From the NCBI RefSeq assembly GCF_012641515.1, contig NZ_JABAHY010000008.1:83765-147764 (forward strand): 64,000 nt of DNA, read 5' to 3'. Origin of the DNA: Nesterenkonia sedimenti. Lineage in GTDB: Bacteria; Actinomycetota; Actinomycetes; Actinomycetales; Micrococcaceae. This document shows positions 62,049 through 64,000 of the stretch, in pieces (the first letter of the stretch is position 1; each line of letters begins with the position of its first letter). The notes beneath the pieces are model-generated. The model made no database searches and had not been told where the DNA came from. It saw only the letters and a program-made list of their open reading frames with translations. A program made the translations under genes and the position numbers.

Positions 62049-63716
62049 TCAGTCCTCATCCAGGAAGGCAGCGTGGGAGACTCGCAGCACGCCATCGGGG
62101 TACTGCTCGATCCCTGCGACCTCGTTGACCATACCGGTCAGGTTCCGGATGCGATGGGTGTAGATGATCGGCACATCCTCATGGATGGTCTCGACGACCT
62201 CACCGTACATCTGGGCCCGTTCCTGCTCGTCAATGACAGTGGTGGCCTCATTGAGCAGTTCATCTACTTGCTCGTCGGAGTAGTTGGAGTAGTTGTTGCC
62301 TCCCCCGGTGGAGAGGAAGTTGAACGTATTGCCGTGGGGGTCCACGCGTCCGGACCAACCGATCTGGATAGCTTCGAAGTCACCCTCGTTCTGGGACTCC
62401 AGCAGGGCTGCGTTCTCCAGGGGGTTGATCGAGATGCTGAATCCGGCCTCTTCGACCTGTGCCTGAATCGCTTGCGCCAGTCGTTGCGCCTCGGGGTTGT
62501 TACCCACATTGAGGGTGATCTCTACCGGGGTTTCCACACCAGCATCCTCCAGCAGTTGCTGCGCACCTTCGGGGTCGTATTCGGGGCAGGCCTCGGAAGC
62601 ATCGGTACTGAAGGGTGTATCAGGGCTGATCGGTGAGCAGGCGGGGTCGAACCAGCCATCGAACACAGAGTCCACCAGCGCTTGACGGTTGATAGCCATG
62701 GACAGGGCCTGGCGCACCTCAGTGTGCTGGGCGAGTTCAGTGTCCTGCTCAACTGGGTCAGTTCCGGCGCCGTCCTCATTGGCCAGGTTCAGGGTGATGC
62801 CCTGGTAGCCGTAGGAAGGCACCCGCAGCATGGTGAGGTTCTCGGATTCCACCAGTTCGTCCATATCCAGCGGTGAGAGGGAGTCTGCCACGTGGATATC
62901 GCCGGAGTTCAGATTGGCCTCGGCGATGGAGGAGTCGGTGATGAACCGGTATTCAATGGAGTCCAGGTGGATCTCATCGGCGTCGTAATAGTTGGGATCG
63001 GCCTCGTACTGCACAGCGTTCTGGGTGCGCTCGACGAAGCGGAAGGGGCCCACACAAGAGGGGTCATCGGCGAAGTTCTCACCGAGCTCCTCCAAGCGGT
63101 CAGGGGACATGATCATCCCGGCCCGGTCAGCCAGGATGGAATCGATGGGGGCGAAGGGTTCGGAGAAGGTCAGTTCCACGGTTTCCTCGTCGACCGCGGT
63201 GATCTCCTCCAGGGGGCCCAGCTCGGAGGTTCGGGAAGAGCCGGCGAGGTTGAGGTGGCGGTCGATGGAGGTGGCCACGGCCTCGGCGTCGAATTCTGTG
63301 CCGTCTGAGAACTGAATGCCGGTGCGCACCGGGATGGTGACGGTCAGCTCGTCCTCGGAGACCTCAGGGAGGTCGGTAGCTAATACGGGGTAGACCTCTC
63401 CGGCCTCGTCGATATCGTAGAGCTTCTCGCAGATGGGCTGGACAAGGTGGCGCATATGCAGCGAGGAGGACAGGGTGGGGTCCAGGAGATCCGGCTCAGC
63501 GGAGAGGCCGACGATCAGGTGGCCACCGTCCTGGGTGGCGCGCCCGTCGATGGGATGGGAGGTCACAGTTTCGCGATCCTCCTGGCTGGCTTCGCCATTG
63601 CCATTGCCGCTGTCCTGACCGGTCTGCACATCCTGACAGGCGGTGAGCAGAAACGCGGCTGTGGCGCTAGCTGCAGTGAACTTCAGAATTCTGGGGTATT
63701 TGACTTCTTTTGTCAT
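62049..63716 (-). CDS. Peptide ABC transporter substrate-binding lipoprotein
   Basis: Family 5 extracellular solute-binding protein of 555 residues. A lipoprotein signal peptide with lipobox LTAC (cysteine near 26) is followed by an acidic/glycine linker and the binding domain, with GGHLIVGLSAEPDLLDPTLS near 65 and VTIPVRTGIQFSDGTEFDAE near 130. HTEVRQALSMAINRQALVDS near 330 is the characteristic central segment. I start at ATG 63716 because AGGGAG lies just before it and the signal peptide begins there; upstream in-frame codons are not supported. First gene of its operon; operator at 63777-63786. Confidence 0.92.
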   Translation of the reverse strand: MTKEVKYPRILKFTAASATAAFLLTACQDVQTGQDSGNGNGEASQEDRETVTSHPIDGRATQDGGHLIVGLSAEPDLLDPTLSSSLHMRHLVQPICEKLYDIDEAGEVYPVLATDLPEVSEDELTVTIPVRTGIQFSDGTEFDAEAVATSIDRHLNLAGSSRTSELGPLEEITAVDEETVELTFSEPFAPIDSILADRAGMIMSPDRLEELGENFADDPSCVGPFRFVERTQNAVQYEADPNYYDADEIHLDSIEYRFITDSSIAEANLNSGDIHVADSLSPLDMDELVESENLTMLRVPSYGYQGITLNLANEDGAGTDPVEQDTELAQHTEVRQALSMAINRQALVDSVFDGWFDPACSPISPDTPFSTDASEACPEYDPEGAQQLLEDAGVETPVEITLNVGNNPEAQRLAQAIQAQVEEAGFSISINPLENAALLESQNEGDFEAIQIGWSGRVDPHGNTFNFLSTGGGNNYSNYSDEQVDELLNEATTVIDEQERAQMYGEVVETIHEDVPIIYTHRIRNLTGMVNEVAGIEQYPDGVLRVSHAAFLDED

Positions 63717-63776
63717 TGCTCCCTCTTCTCCGGTTTGGGGTGGAGTGTGAACTAGGTTACCCGTTTGAACCAATTG

Positions 63777-63786
63777 TTGTATACAA
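63777..63786. promoter_or_regulatory. Candidate GntR/FadR operator upstream of the peptide-transporter operon
   Basis: TTGTATACAA is a perfect 10-bp palindrome 61 bases upstream of the binding-protein start. It shares the core TGTATACA with the site in front of ggt, at nearly the same distance from the gene. This points to control by the same regulator. The remaining sequence to the right end (63787-64000) contains no gene that I can support. Confidence 0.6.
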
Positions 63787-64000
63787 TCCATTACAGGCAT
63801 GTTAACGTGGTTCATCACCCGTTCACAGAGCACTCTTGGGCCCAGGACCCCTGTTGACCTCACCCGGCCCACGCGTACCGAATTCTCACCATTCGTTGAG
63901 GTAACACCTGGCTGACCTGGAGTTTCAGGTGTTTAGGGGCTATTCACCGTTGAGCGTGGAGCCCTTGTTGGTGGGGGATCCTGCGGCGTCGGCGTGTCTG

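Noticed and set aside
62049..63872. Longer version of the peptide-binding protein starting at 63872
   Set aside because: The extra 52 residues precede a perfect lipoprotein signal peptide and would cover the proposed operator. The ribosome site lies before the ATG at 63716.
63952..64000. Open frame running off the right end (reads like VEPLLVGDPAASACL), possibly the start of a transposase or other gene
   Set aside because: Fewer than 17 codons are visible, with no ribosome site or motif. Nothing firm can be said without the next sequence.

Overview
The window is chromosomal DNA of a high-GC Gram-positive actinobacterium, most likely a member of the Micrococcales close to Micrococcaceae. Three things point there. 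The mraZ-to-murC division and cell-wall cluster is followed by idsA, a PknL-type kinase, class II aroG and fadD, an order shared with Mycobacterium. The tmRNA encodes the tag AESKRTDFALAA, which is of the Arthrobacter/Micrococcus kind. MurE carries DDPH where meso-DAP enzymes have DNPR, which suggests L-Lys peptidoglycan. No complete mobile element, rRNA operon or CRISPR array is visible.

Layout. 1-12.2 kb (minus strand): mraZ, rsmH, ftsL, ftsI, murE, murF, mraY, murD, ftsW, murG and the first codons of murC, controlled from an mraZ promoter with 10-bp-spaced MraZ boxes. 12.5-21.4 kb: DUF3040 protein, dinB, idsA, pknL-like kinase, aroG, fadD, a small membrane protein and plsC. 21.4-26.8 kb: a decayed GH10 xylanase lipoprotein gene, hrpA and tRNA-Leu(CAG). 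26.9-30.8 kb: a short UvrA-like ABC protein, a truncated YdeI-like gene, an ACR3/BASS transporter and a HIT protein. 30.8-34.8 kb: zinc homeostasis (zur and znuABC with a Zur-box candidate). 34.8-43.5 kb: two CBS-domain membrane proteins with guaB1, then kgd, an SGNH-fold protein and the 24-residue ribosomal protein bL37. 43.5-48.5 kb: sigR-rsrA with a SigR-type promoter, doxX, aroA (apparent CTG start), rsgA and hisN. 48.5-53.9 kb: a truncated DUF1524 gene, a second metal-uptake operon with its DtxR-family regulator (probably manganese), a fluoride channel pair and ssrA. 53.9-64 kb: a scarred stretch with gene remnants and glsB, then gamma-glutamyltransferase, a GntR/FadR regulator, a secreted serine protease and a peptide ABC transporter.

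How the parts work together. The first third builds and divides the cell wall. Two separate metal-uptake systems each lie beside a regulator of the matching family. sigR-rsrA is a thiol-stress module that appears to drive itself. At the right end, ggt and the convergent peptide-transporter operon each have a palindrome with core TGTATACA about 63 nt upstream of the first start codon. This suggests one regulon for uptake and cleavage of gamma-glutamyl peptides, controlled by the GntR protein encoded between them.

The least expected general property is how many genes look leaderless, with a TANNNT hexamer 6-8 nt before the start codon. The clearest case is dinB/idsA, where two divergent -10 elements fit into a space of 11 bp. 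All functions are inferred from sequence motifs and context read by eye; no database search was run.
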